From the NCBI RefSeq assembly GCF_013004375.1, contig NZ_JABERI010000025.1, forward strand, positions 1 to 64,000: DNA of 64,000 nt. The letters run 5' to 3'. The first letter of the stretch is position 1. The number at the start of each line of letters is the position of its first letter. The notes beneath the pieces are model-generated. The model saw only the letters and a list, made by a program, of their open reading frames with translations, was not told the origin of the DNA and did not search any database. The position numbers were made by a program, and so were the translations under genes. Shown here piece after piece: positions 37,451 to 46,592 of the stretch. The DNA comes from Acinetobacter terrae (GTDB lineage Bacteria > Pseudomonadota > Gammaproteobacteria > Pseudomonadales > Moraxellaceae).

Positions 37451-38368
37451 ATGGCAAGATTTCGCTCTCAACTAATAAGCAAAATGAATGAATCAATACC
37501 GCCTTTAAGGATATTCATCTTGATCAAGTATTACAGATTGGCTGTGTATTACCTTGATTTCAGAAACAGGACTTTCATTAGTTCCCTACTCCTTCCATTT
37601 TTATGTAAATAATTTTTATATAATAATTTCCATATAAAGTGATGAGGGAAATTAAATCCTGCCAAATCTTATTCTTTATACTCTTTTGTCCAGCCCTGAA
37701 TTTTTATCCATGTCATCTTTATAGCAGTACTAATAAAGAAAAAGGTTAATAGATGAACTTGTATGATTTGCGTTTTGCAGGGCGATTTTCGAATTTTTAA
37801 ATAATGATCAAGGACAATCAGTCCTCGCTATGTTTTTGCCTTTATATGGGCTTTTTTTTAGCTCGGGCACAAAAGGCTATAAGAGCACATTATTTTGCAT
37901 CACCGCTAAATATCGGATGATTTGCTCGCAACAAGTCCCTGTTCAGCAGCGCAATATATTGTGATGTATTTTCAACCAAACACCGCTTGAGAAAGCACAA
38001 TTGCTGCTAAATTTCTTACCCTAAGCCTAGATAGACCGTATCATTGCGAACGATAGAAAAGACCAGGCTTGATCAGCTAAAACAGGCAGATGATCTTTTA
38101 TTATTTATTGTCCCTCAACTGACAATAGTAAAGCATAGCCAAGAAAACCGGTCTCAAATACGCGGATTTAAGCGCAGATCCACGATCTTTGTCTTTTTTT
38201 GTATACGTACTTGTTGATGCAGCGCTGGTCAATGTTATCTTAAGCCTTAATAGAAATTCTGTTACCTTTCATGCGATAGATTTTCAGTCATTCGGTCTGA
38301 AATGACAGTTTTTAGCGTCGTGATGTCAATTGATACACACTGATTATGTTTTTGGAACTTTGAGTAAT
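37451..38368. other. Long intergenic region with one unexplained open frame
   Basis: There is no intact gene in 918 bp. A plus-strand frame without a start codon runs for 57 codons from 38132 to 38305 (SIAKKTGLKYADLSADPRSL and onward) and has protein-like composition; it may be the tail of a decayed gene. A small hairpin (AGGAC/GTCCT) lies near 37811. I cannot identify a family. Confidence 0.4.
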
Positions 38369-39370
38369 ATGTTAAATATCAACTTTTATAACAAAATTAA
38401 ACGTCTTCCTTTACTTCTCGGTGCACTTTCCATCACCAGTTTCTGCCAAGCCAATGATTTTTATAATCATCCTGCATATAACAGCTTCAAGCAAAAAACC
38501 ATGCAAACTTATGGCTTAAGTGCCGAACAAGTCGACTGGGCCATGAACGGCTCAAAAAACCTTCCCAATATTATTAATATCATGAACCGTCCAGGTGAAA
38601 GTAAGCCTTGGTACCAATATAAAACCAACTTTATGGCTGAAAGTACCATTCAACGCGGGGTGCGTTTTAAAAATCAATATGCCGACACTTTAAACCGTGC
38701 TGAACAACAGTTTGGTGTACCTCAATCGGTGATTTTAGGTGTTTTAGGTGTAGAAACAGGTTTCGGTACCAATAAAGGCAATTTTGTCACTCGTGATGCA
38801 TTGGCAACTTTAGGTTTTGGTTATGAACGCCGGGCACAATATTTTCAAGATGAACTCTCTGCACTGATTGCATGGTCATATAAAGATGGTGTTCCAACCA
38901 ACTCAGTGACAGGTTCTTATGCAGGTGCAATCGGCTACCCTCAATTTATGCCAAGTAACATTCCCAAGCTAGGCGTTGACTATGATGCTGACGGGCATAT
39001 CGACCTTAGAAATTCAGCGGTAGATGCGATTGGTTCGATTGCCAATTATTTGTCCCAACATGGCTGGCAACGCAATCAACCGATTGGCTTTGCTGCACGC
39101 TATATAGGAAATAATCCAGAATCGATTATCGCCAAAGATTTAGAACAACCAACACCTTATGGAGTCTTAAAGAATCAAGGTGTTACACCGACAAATCCGA
39201 TTGTGAAAATAGATGATCTCGATATGGTGAATGTTATTCAGCTTCAAGACAGCTATGCACCAATTTATTATTTGACTTACCCAAATTTTCAAGTGATTAC
39301 GACTTATAACAAGAGCCGTATGTATGCCACCGCGGTATGGCAATTAGGTACTGAAATTGCCAGTCGCTAA
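38369..39370 (+). CDS. Lytic murein transglycosylase of the MltB family
   Basis: The 333-residue periplasmic product cleaves the glycan strands of peptidoglycan. A signal peptide ends near FCQANDFY. The catalytic Glu is in LGVLGVETGFGTNKG (near residue 130), and PQFMPSN and the DADGHIDL segment are typical of MltB/SltB. I start at the ATG at 38369, which gives a proper signal peptide; the frame to 38330 adds 13 residues. There is no lipobox Cys, so it is closer to soluble forms. Confidence 0.9.
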   Translation: MLNINFYNKIKRLPLLLGALSITSFCQANDFYNHPAYNSFKQKTMQTYGLSAEQVDWAMNGSKNLPNIINIMNRPGESKPWYQYKTNFMAESTIQRGVRFKNQYADTLNRAEQQFGVPQSVILGVLGVETGFGTNKGNFVTRDALATLGFGYERRAQYFQDELSALIAWSYKDGVPTNSVTGSYAGAIGYPQFMPSNIPKLGVDYDADGHIDLRNSAVDAIGSIANYLSQHGWQRNQPIGFAARYIGNNPESIIAKDLEQPTPYGVLKNQGVTPTNPIVKIDDLDMVNVIQLQDSYAPIYYLTYPNFQVITTYNKSRMYATAVWQLGTEIASR

Positions 39371-39381
39371 GACTGGTTTTT
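39360..39381 (+). terminator. Terminator overlapping the stop codon
   Basis: CCAGTC and GACTGG enclose the stop codon and are followed by TTTTTA. Confidence 0.7.
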
Positions 39382-39656
39382 ACTCAAAACAACCAAAGTC
39401 AAGGTTTTTTTATGTAAAATAGCGCACAAAACGGACATTTTAAATAAAATGTTACAATATTGATTATTTTTTAACCGAAAAATGTTATATTTCTGTCCTT
39501 TTTGTAATATTTTCAATTAAAGAGTAGACAGCTTTAGCATGGCATGAATATTATCCATTTCGTCAAATGTAGTTGCAAAAGAGAATTAACAGACTGGATT
39601 GCTTATATTTCAAGCTTTTAAATGAAATTAAGTCAATGGTCTTTAGGAGTTTAATA

Positions 39657-40265
39657 ATGCATTCATCGATTAAATATATTTTAGCTTTAAGTACCACTTT
39701 TGCCCTGAGTCAGTCTCAAGCGGAATTGGTTCAGTCATCATTTAATACAGATCATGACAACTCTCGTTTAGCCACGCGTGTGCTAAATAAAGACGCTCAA
39801 AAGTTCAATTCACACTTCTCAAATTTAAATAGTCTTTCAATCACTGAGCGTTCTGGCGATAAAATCCGTCGTCAAACCATTGCAGCAAAAATTGAAATTC
39901 CTGAAGACGAGCCTTCAGTGATTGAAAAGCTAAACACTGTTGCATCAAATACAGTTCGTAAATTTAGCCAAACTGGTGCAGCATCTTGGTACGGTCGCCA
40001 GTTTCATGGTCGTAAAACGGCAAGTGGTGAAACATTCGATATGAATGGACTCACTGCAGCTCACCGTAGCCTGCCATTGAACTGTTATATTCGCGTAACG
40101 AATAAAACCAATGGTAAGAGTGTAGTTGTGAAAGTGAATGATCGTGGTCCATTCCATGGCAACCGAGTTCTAGACTTGTCTTATGGCGCTGCGAAACAGT
40201 TAGGTATTACTAACGCAGGTACTGCGAAAGTAAATATTGAACGTGTTGATGGTCCAAATTCATAA
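39657..40265 (+). CDS. rlpA: RlpA-like double-psi beta-barrel protein
   Basis: The 202-residue exported protein has a signal peptide (ILALSTTFALSQSQA) and a C-terminal double-psi beta barrel: GAASWYGRQFHGRKTASGE, then LTAAHRSLP, and KVNDRGPFHGNRVLDLSY. RlpA proteins cut or bind peptidoglycan lacking stem peptides, often at the septum. There is no SPOR domain and no lipobox, so binding to the septum is uncertain. AGGAG 7 nt before the ATG at 39657 sets the start; an upstream frame to 39573 is not needed. Confidence 0.88.
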   Translation: MHSSIKYILALSTTFALSQSQAELVQSSFNTDHDNSRLATRVLNKDAQKFNSHFSNLNSLSITERSGDKIRRQTIAAKIEIPEDEPSVIEKLNTVASNTVRKFSQTGAASWYGRQFHGRKTASGETFDMNGLTAAHRSLPLNCYIRVTNKTNGKSVVVKVNDRGPFHGNRVLDLSYGAAKQLGITNAGTAKVNIERVDGPNS

Positions 40266-40296
40266 GATAATGCTAGCCTCCTAATACATTTGACTT

Positions 40297-40321
40297 AAAA
40301 GCCACGTAAAGTGGCTTTTTT
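40297..40321 (+). terminator. Terminator of rlpA
   Basis: AAAAGCCAC and GTGGCTTTTTT surround GTAAA. Confidence 0.9.
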
Positions 40322-40400
40322 AATGTCTGAAAAAACTTTGTTTTAAGCATCCTCTTAGTGTTTAATAAATACAGCATATAAATAACAATAAGAGTTGAGG

Positions 40401-42215
40401 ATGAACACATTGTTGAAAATCCAAAAGCGCCCTACACATAACTTGATAGCCAAATGCATCATTTCATCACTACCCCTCACTATGCTTGTTGCATGTTCAA
40501 ATTTAACTACAGCACAACATAAACCTGTTCAAGAAAAAGCGTCAAATACATTATTGGTTTATGGCGGTCCCATTTTGACCATGGAGGGAATGCAACCCAC
40601 TTATGTCGAAGCATTACTGATTCAAGCAGGTCATATCCAGTTTAGTGGAAAACTTGAACAAGCACGCAAAATTTCCCCTCGAGCACAGCAGCTCAATTTA
40701 GAACAACGTACAGTTATCCCGGGTATCATCGATGCACATAGTCATGTCAACAGTGTCGGCTTACAACAAACGGTTGCGAATCTCTACTCTCCCCCAGATG
40801 GAGCAGTGACTGATATCCACTCGCTAATTGTTGTCATGAAAAGCTGGCAGCAGCAAAATCCTGAATTTATTCAGGCTACATCCGGCTGGATTATGGGCAA
40901 TGGTTATGACGATGCCCAATTAAAAGAAAAACGTCATCCAACGGCAACAGAACTGGATCAAATCTCTAAAGATCAGCCAGTCTTAATTTTGCATCAATCT
41001 GGACATCTAGCATCGGTCAATCATAAAGCTTTAGAAATACTCAACATCAATGCAAAAACACCCAATCCATCCGGTGGCGTGATTCGTCGGATGAACGACT
41101 CCATGGAGCCAAATGGTGTGCTTGAAGAAAGTGTTGTTTTTAGTGCCATGATGCAAGCTTTTAAAAATGTCCCACCTGATGTTATGGAGAAAATGGCGCT
41201 CAGGGCTATTCAGACTTATGTCCAAAATGGTTACACAACCGTTCAGGAAGGTCGTGCGGATGCTGGAACAAGTGAATTGTGGCGAAATTTAGCCAAACAA
41301 GGAAAATTACCGATTGATCTGGTGTCTTACCCCGACATTAATAATGAAAAAGAATACATGCTTAAACATGGCACGAGTCGCAACTATGATCATCATTTTC
41401 GCATAGGCGGCGTTAAAATGAGTTTGGATGGCTCACCTCAAGGCAAAACGGCTTGGCTAACTCAACCCTATTTAATTCCACCAGAAGGAAAACCAAAAAC
41501 CTATTCAGGCTACCCTGCCTTTCCTGAAAACAAAACGGTACAAGATGCAATTAATTTAGCCTTTGAACACAAATGGCAAATACTGGCCCATGCCAATGGT
41601 GATGCTGCAATTGACCAATATTTAAATGATATTGATACCGCAACCAAGCACTATCCAAAATTAGACCGACGTAATGTCATTATTCATGCACAAACTATGC
41701 GTGAAGATCAGTTAGACAAAGCTAAATCTCTCGAACTCATTCCATCCTTCTTTTCATTACATACCTATTATTGGGGCGACTGGCACAGAGAAGAAACACT
41801 GGGCGTAGAACGGGCAAATCGTATTTCACCAACAGGTTCTGCTTTACGCAAAGGCATTTTGTTTACCGAACATCATGATGCCCCTGTTATTCCACCTCGT
41901 AGCATGATGACTCTGGATACCACTGTAAACCGTGTCACACGCAGTGGCAAAATACTGGGTGCTGAACAACGCGTCAGCCCTTATATTGCATTAAAGTCGC
42001 TCACAGACTGGGCTGCTTATCAATATTTTGAAGAAAATAGTAAAGGAACCCTAAGCAAAGGAAAACTGGCTGATTTTGTCATTTTAAGTGACAACCCACT
42101 CACTATCCCGAGTAGCAAAATTAAAGATATACAAATATTAGCCACCTACAAAGAAGGTCAACAGATTTATCAAAACCCAAAGCTAAAAGCCCTAGAACTA
42201 AAAACATCACCATAA
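40401..42215 (+). CDS. YtcJ-type amidohydrolase lipoprotein
   Basis: The 604-residue product has a signal peptide with lipobox LVAC, then an amidohydrolase 3 fold. Metal ligands are in IDAHSHVNS (near residue 110), the block HANGDAAIDQ and HHDAPVIPPRSMM. The C-terminal part has GKLADFVILSDNPL, the return strand of the small beta domain. The family includes N-substituted formamide deformylases, but the substrate cannot be predicted. AAGAG lies 6 nt before the ATG at 40401. The envelope location of an amidohydrolase is less usual than cytoplasmic. Confidence 0.85.
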   Translation: MNTLLKIQKRPTHNLIAKCIISSLPLTMLVACSNLTTAQHKPVQEKASNTLLVYGGPILTMEGMQPTYVEALLIQAGHIQFSGKLEQARKISPRAQQLNLEQRTVIPGIIDAHSHVNSVGLQQTVANLYSPPDGAVTDIHSLIVVMKSWQQQNPEFIQATSGWIMGNGYDDAQLKEKRHPTATELDQISKDQPVLILHQSGHLASVNHKALEILNINAKTPNPSGGVIRRMNDSMEPNGVLEESVVFSAMMQAFKNVPPDVMEKMALRAIQTYVQNGYTTVQEGRADAGTSELWRNLAKQGKLPIDLVSYPDINNEKEYMLKHGTSRNYDHHFRIGGVKMSLDGSPQGKTAWLTQPYLIPPEGKPKTYSGYPAFPENKTVQDAINLAFEHKWQILAHANGDAAIDQYLNDIDTATKHYPKLDRRNVIIHAQTMREDQLDKAKSLELIPSFFSLHTYYWGDWHREETLGVERANRISPTGSALRKGILFTEHHDAPVIPPRSMMTLDTTVNRVTRSGKILGAEQRVSPYIALKSLTDWAAYQYFEENSKGTLSKGKLADFVILSDNPLTIPSSKIKDIQILATYKEGQQIYQNPKLKALELKTSP

Positions 42216-42372
42216 AATTATGGTATCGCAAGTTCTTTAATGGGTTATTCAGCTAAATTAAACTGAATAACTAAAACCAATTACTGGATACTTTGACCCG
42301 CTCTTGGTTCTGGTTTATATTTTATTTAAATAAAAATAAGTCTATGGATCCTACATCCAGCTGGAGTGGATG

Positions 42373-42828
42373 ATGAAAACGATAACCGAATGGTTAGATG
42401 AATATAGTGAGAGTCATCAAGACAAAACCAACAAAGCCATTCATTGGGTTTGTGTACCCGCCATTCTTTTTTCAATCGTTGGAATTCTTGCTCATTTCAG
42501 TGCCTTATTGACTGCCCTGATACTGGTCTTAACTTTTGTCTTTTATGCGCGCCTCGATCTGGTACTTGCTGTTGCAATGGCCGCTCTACTCGTGGTCATG
42601 GCGGGGCTTATTTTTATCTTACCTGTAGGTGTCGGATTTTATATCGCAATTTTTGTTTTGGTTTGGATTGGGCAATTTTATGGGCATAAAGTCGAAGGTA
42701 AAAAGCCTTCATTCTTTAAAGACCTCCAATTCCTCCTCATTGGCCCAGTATGGTATATGTATGCCTATCTAGGTAATTTGGATACCCAAATGGGAAAACG
42801 CCAAAAATCGCAAATGACAGCAATTTAG
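42373..42828 (+). CDS. Mpo1/DUF962-like membrane protein
   Basis: The 151-residue product has four hydrophobic segments and the family start TITEWLDEYSESHQDKTNKAIHWVCVP (shown as blocks: WLDEYSESH and HWVCVP). His residues in HQ and GHKVEGKKPSF fit the Mpo1 metal site. In yeast Mpo1 is a fatty-acid alpha-dioxygenase; function in bacteria is unproven. GGAG precedes the ATG at 42373, with an ATG at 42370 as alternative. Confidence 0.85.
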   Translation: MKTITEWLDEYSESHQDKTNKAIHWVCVPAILFSIVGILAHFSALLTALILVLTFVFYARLDLVLAVAMAALLVVMAGLIFILPVGVGFYIAIFVLVWIGQFYGHKVEGKKPSFFKDLQFLLIGPVWYMYAYLGNLDTQMGKRQKSQMTAI

Positions 42829-42852
42829 ATACCATCATCATTTTAGCCTTTT

Positions 42853-42878
42853 GAAGAACCTTTATTGATAGGTTCTTC
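42853..42878. terminator. Weak hairpin between convergent genes
   Basis: GAAGAACCT and AGGTTCTTC are perfect arms with an 8-nt loop, but the T-run is poor and the stem overlaps the last codons of the minus-strand gene. Confidence 0.45.
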
Positions 42879-43395
42879 CTTTATACTTCAACCAACCGTT
42901 GGCATGACTTTTTTGCGGGTCATGATGAGTCCAGTGGATTACACCACCTTGATCACTGTATTCATATTCACCATAAAATTGGACAATTTCACCCTTTTCC
43001 AAGTCATCCAAGCGCGGGCTTAAGTCAATATTGTGAGCGACCAATACCGTTTGCCCATTACCCAATTGCAGAATAAATTTTTGATGACGTGAACCGTTAT
43101 TATCATCACGTAAAATAGCTTGCACTCGCCCACTTGATTGGACTTGAATATCACTTTTTTGTTGTTGAAATGCCTGTTGAATTTTTTCATCATCATTTTG
43201 AGTTTTCAAATTTGATGACTTCGATTCTACAGCTGCTCTTTGATGTTCTGTTTTCGATAAAATTTCACTTTGTGGTTCTAAATCCGTGAGCGATTGATTT
43301 GAAGGATTCTGCTGTTCTTGTAAATCAATTCCAAAATATGCTGCTATTAAGACAATAATAACTGCACCAATCCCCAGATTGGTTTTATTTGCCAT
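42862..43395 (-). CDS. DUF3465 family membrane-anchored protein
   Basis: The 177-residue product has one N-terminal transmembrane helix, a Gln/Ser-rich linker and a C-terminal DUF3465 domain with GSRHQKFILQLGNGQTV, HNIDLSPR and GGVIHWTHHDP. The function of the family is unknown; the His-rich end suggests metal or nucleic-acid binding. GAGGA about 8 nt before the ATG at 43395 sets the start; a longer frame to 43458 runs through a terminator and is rejected. Confidence 0.85.
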   Translation of the reverse strand: MANKTNLGIGAVIIVLIAAYFGIDLQEQQNPSNQSLTDLEPQSEILSKTEHQRAAVESKSSNLKTQNDDEKIQQAFQQQKSDIQVQSSGRVQAILRDDNNGSRHQKFILQLGNGQTVLVAHNIDLSPRLDDLEKGEIVQFYGEYEYSDQGGVIHWTHHDPQKSHANGWLKYKGRTYQ

Positions 43396-43428
43396 GTTAT
43401 CGTTCCTCAAAATTTTATTGTATTCATA

Positions 43429-43452
43429 AAAAAAGCCCCAAATGGGGCTTTT
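43429..43452 (-). terminator. Terminator of the rpsB-tsf operon
   Basis: AAAAAGCCCC and GGGGCTTTTT surround AAAT, 30 bp past the tsf stop. Confidence 0.93.
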
Positions 43453-43484
43453 TTTCACAAAATAGTTTTACCTAAAGGCAAAAA

Positions 43485-44360
43485 TTATTTTGCAGCAGCT
43501 TGAGCAGCAGCAACTTCTTCAGCGAAGCTCATTTCTGCTTTCTTCTCAATACCTTCACCTACTTCGAAGCGAACGAATTGAGCAACTGTAGTACCAGTTG
43601 ATTTAAGAACGTCAGCAACTTTCTTGTCGTTGTCGATTACGTACATTTGACGCTCAAGAACAACTTCGTTCAAGTATTTTTCAACTGAACCAGTCACCAT
43701 TTTTTCAACGATGTTAGCTGGTTTACCAGATTCTAATGCTTTCGCTTCAGCAATTTCTTTTTCTTTAGCGATAAGATCAGCAGATACGCCTTCAGCATTT
43801 ACAGCAACTGGGTTGAACGCAGCAACGTGCATTGCAATACCTTTACCAGTCGCAGCATCACCTGTGTAAGAAACAACAACACCGATTTTTAAACCGTGTT
43901 TGTAAACTGCAAGGTTTTCGCCTTCAACAATTTTCGCACGACGAACTTGGATGTTTTCACCGATTTTTTGAACAAGAGCAATACGCGCTTCTTCAACAGT
44001 TTGACCATCTTCAAGTTTCAATTCAGCAATTTTAGCAGCATCAGTTTCGTTTGCAGCAAGAGCAGCAGCAGCAACTTTAGCAGAGAAACCGGCAAAGTTT
44101 TCGTCTTTAGCAACGAAGTCAGTTTGGCAGTTCACTTCTAAAAGAAGTGCTTTGTTGCCTTCTTGAGCAATCGTGATCGCGCCATCAGCAGCAATGTTAC
44201 CCGCTTTTTTAGCTGCTTTTGCTTGACCAGATTTACGAAGGTTATCAATCGCTAATTCAACATCACCATTCGATTCTGTTAATGCTTTTTTGCATTCCAT
44301 CATTGCAAGACCAGTACGGTCACGTAATTCTTTTACCATGCTCGCAGTAACTGCAGTCAT
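43485..44360 (-). CDS. tsf: Translation elongation factor Ts
   Basis: EF-Ts exchanges GDP for GTP on EF-Tu. The 291-residue product has the N-terminal UBA-like part with VKELRDRTGLAMMECKKAL, and the core motif CQTDFVAKDENF near residue 80. It is co-oriented with rpsB 140 bp upstream, with an attenuator-like hairpin in between, as in other gammaproteobacteria. Confidence 0.98.
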   Translation of the reverse strand: MTAVTASMVKELRDRTGLAMMECKKALTESNGDVELAIDNLRKSGQAKAAKKAGNIAADGAITIAQEGNKALLLEVNCQTDFVAKDENFAGFSAKVAAAALAANETDAAKIAELKLEDGQTVEEARIALVQKIGENIQVRRAKIVEGENLAVYKHGLKIGVVVSYTGDAATGKGIAMHVAAFNPVAVNAEGVSADLIAKEKEIAEAKALESGKPANIVEKMVTGSVEKYLNEVVLERQMYVIDNDKKVADVLKSTGTTVAQFVRFEVGEGIEKKAEMSFAEEVAAAQAAAK

Positions 44361-44399
44361 GTTGTTCTCCTAAATACGGTAGAAAAATGAATCTGTTCA

Positions 44400-44432
44400 A
44401 CAAAAACGGCCCAAAGTGTTCTCTGGGCCGTT
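44400..44432 (-). terminator. Attenuator-like terminator between rpsB and tsf
   Basis: AACGGCCCA and TGGGCCGTT are perfect 9-bp arms followed by TTTTTG on the minus strand. Partial read-through would give less tsf than rpsB mRNA, unless tsf has its own promoter. Confidence 0.85.
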
Positions 44433-44500
44433 CTGCTTTCTTGACGCTTAATTTGCCACCATTACATGTCGCAAAAATGACAACCTTGCGTCAAAACGCA

Positions 44501-45250
44501 TTAAGCCTCTGGAGCTTCTTTAACTTCTTCAGCTTTCGCTTGAGCGTTTGCTTGTGATTGAGCGTACTCTTTACCAGCAAGAATCGCATCAGCCATAGCA
44601 GAAGCATAAAGTGTAACAGCACGGATTGCATCGTCATTACCCGGGATAACGTAGTCTACGTTGTCTGGGTTAGAGTTTGTATCAACGATACCGATTACAG
44701 GAATACCAAGGTTTTTAGCTTCTTTAATCGCGATTGATTCGTGGTCAACGTCGATTACGAATAATGCGTCAGGTAAACCACCCATGTTTTTAACGCCGCC
44801 TAAAGCACGTTCAAGTTTTTCCATCTCGCGAGTACGCTCTAAAGCTTCACGTTTAGTAAGCTTAAGGAAAGTACCGTCTTGAGATTGAGTTTGAAGGTCT
44901 TTTAAACGGTTGATTGATTGACGAAGAGTTTTCCAGTTCGTCAACATACCACCTAACCAACGGTGATCAACATATGGTTGACCAGCGCGTTGCGCTTGTT
45001 CACGGATGATGTTAGATGCAGCACGTTTAGTACCAACGAACAATACTTTGTTCTTTTTGCTAGCAAGATTGTTAACAAAGTTCAAAGCATCATTTAACGC
45101 AGGAACAGTATGTTCAAGGTTGATGATGTGAATTTTGTTACGCGCACCAAAGATGTATTCACGCATCTTTGGATTCCAGAAACGAGTTTGGTGACCAAAG
45201 TGCGCGCCAGCTTGAAGAAGGTCGCGCATGCTTACGTTGTAATCTGCCAT
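44501..45250 (-). CDS. rpsB: 30S ribosomal protein S2
   Basis: The 249-residue S2 carries the signatures [21 protein letters not shown] (as blocks [10 protein letters not shown] and RFWNPKM) and [13 protein letters not shown]. The C-terminus is an acidic, Ala/Glu-rich tail. It heads the operon with tsf and is preceded by a structured leader. Confidence 0.98.
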   Translation of the reverse strand: MADYNVSMRDLLQAGAHFGHQTRFWNPKMREYIFGARNKIHIINLEHTVPALNDALNFVNNLASKKNKVLFVGTKRAASNIIREQAQRAGQPYVDHRWLGGMLTNWKTLRQSINRLKDLQTQSQDGTFLKLTKREALERTREMEKLERALGGVKNMGGLPDALFVIDVDHESIAIKEAKNLGIPVIGIVDTNSNPDNVDYVIPGNDDAIRAVTLYASAMADAILAGKEYAQSQANAQAKAEEVKEAPEA

Positions 45251-45345
45251 TTTCTATACCTTAAAGTTTGGGTTAGGCCTCCATATATCCGCATTCTCCA
45301 CTCTTTGCAGAGCACCCAGAGAAATGTGTCGATATATGTGCGGAT
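45251..45345 (-). promoter_or_regulatory. Structured rpsB leader, candidate S2 autoregulatory site
   Basis: On the minus strand ATCCGCA (45345-45339) pairs perfectly with TGCGGAT (45293-45287), enclosing a smaller hairpin with CTCT/AGAG arms. A closing stem over an inner hairpin just before the start codon resembles the S2-repressed rpsB leaders described in gammaproteobacteria. The match is structural, not sequence-proven. Confidence 0.55.
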
Positions 45346-45414
45346 TTTATTGCCCCATCGCACAAAGCCCGTGAAATATATTCACGAAAAAGCATTTGAT
45401 AAAATGGGCGGCTA

Positions 45415-45444
45415 TTTATACCATAGTCACATACAAATTTCCAA
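45415..45444 (-). promoter_or_regulatory. Promoter of rpsB
   Basis: On the minus strand TTGGAA (45444-45439) and TATAAA (45420-45415) are 18 nt apart, with TGG before the -10 acting as an extended -10. It overlaps the region just before map. Confidence 0.5.
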
Positions 45445-45459
45445 AAGTTTTTAGAGATC

Positions 45460-46284
45460 ATGAACAGTACTTATAAAGCGCCAAGTCGACTCATTAAAAC
45501 CCCTGACGAAATTGAAAAAATGCGTGTGGCGGGACGACTGGCAGCAGAAGTCTTGGATATGATCAAACCGCATATTGTTCCGGGTGTGACGACCCTTGAG
45601 CTTGATACGATTTGTCATGACTATATTGTCAACAAACAAGATGCCATTCCTGCATGTTTAGGTTACGGTGCAGCGCCCGGTCGTCCTGCATTCCAGCATG
45701 TGATTTGTACCTCTGTAAACCACGTGGTATGTCACGGTATTCCATCGGATAGCAAAAAATTGAAAAAAGGTGACATTTTAAATATTGATGTCACTGTAAT
45801 TAAAGACGGCTACCATGGTGATACCAACATGATGTACATCGTCGGTGGTGAAACCTCCATTTTGGCTGACCGCCTGTGTAAAGTTGCTCAAGAGGCAATG
45901 TACCGTGGCATGGCAACGGTTAAACCCGGTTCGACCATTGGTGACATCGGTAATGCCATTCAAAAATATGTTGAATCTGAACGCTTTAGCGTAGTACGTG
46001 AATATTGTGGTCATGGTATTGGCACTGTGTTCCATGACGAACCTCAAGTCCTTCATTACGGTCAACCGAATACCGGCATGGTTCTGGAAGAAGGGATGAC
46101 TTTCACCATCGAACCTATGGTGAACGCTGGTGTTTGGCAAACTAAATTATTAGGTGACAAATGGACTGTTGTGACTAAAGATCATAAGTTATCTGCACAA
46201 TATGAACACACTCTTTTAGTAACCAAAACTGGTGTTGAAGTACTCACTGCGCGCCCTGAAGAAGACTTATCTCGTTTCATGTAA
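45460..46284 (+). CDS. map: Methionine aminopeptidase, type I
   Basis: The enzyme removes the initiator Met from nascent proteins. The 274-residue product shows metal ligands in LNIDVTVIKDGYHGDTN, CGHGIG and FTIEPM, and the last ligand in SAQYEHT. It is divergent from rpsB, a conserved arrangement. The N-terminus lacks a zinc-finger extension, as expected for the bacterial type Ia form. Confidence 0.97.
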   Translation: MNSTYKAPSRLIKTPDEIEKMRVAGRLAAEVLDMIKPHIVPGVTTLELDTICHDYIVNKQDAIPACLGYGAAPGRPAFQHVICTSVNHVVCHGIPSDSKKLKKGDILNIDVTVIKDGYHGDTNMMYIVGGETSILADRLCKVAQEAMYRGMATVKPGSTIGDIGNAIQKYVESERFSVVREYCGHGIGTVFHDEPQVLHYGQPNTGMVLEEGMTFTIEPMVNAGVWQTKLLGDKWTVVTKDHKLSAQYEHTLLVTKTGVEVLTARPEEDLSRFM

Positions 46285-46307
46285 TTATTCTATTTAAATT
46301 GCATCTT

Positions 46308-46337
46308 AAAAATGGCTACTTCAATGTAGCCATTTTT
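46308..46337. terminator. Terminator of map
   Basis: AAAAATGGCTAC and GTAGCCATTTTT are perfect arms around a 6-nt loop. Confidence 0.92.
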
Positions 46338-46592
46338 ATGTTTAAACTTTTTTTATTTCATCCAGTCGCGTTATTTAGGTTAAAGCTTTTTCTAAACTTT
46401 CAATTTTTTGAGTTATTTTCTATTCTTATAAAAACATAAAATCGTATCCATTAAAGCCAAAACTATTAAAACAATTATTCATAAAAATATATTTTTTACA
46501 TATCGTATATTTCTTGCACCCCTTTCTCCTGTTTTTTAGGCTAAGATAGTGTGCTTTTTTATTTTTTAATCCCTATAAGAAGGAATACTGCC

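Noticed and set aside
43396..43458. N-terminal extension of the DUF3465 gene
   Set aside because: It would be coded through the rpsB-tsf terminator, and a good start with ribosome binding site exists at 43395.
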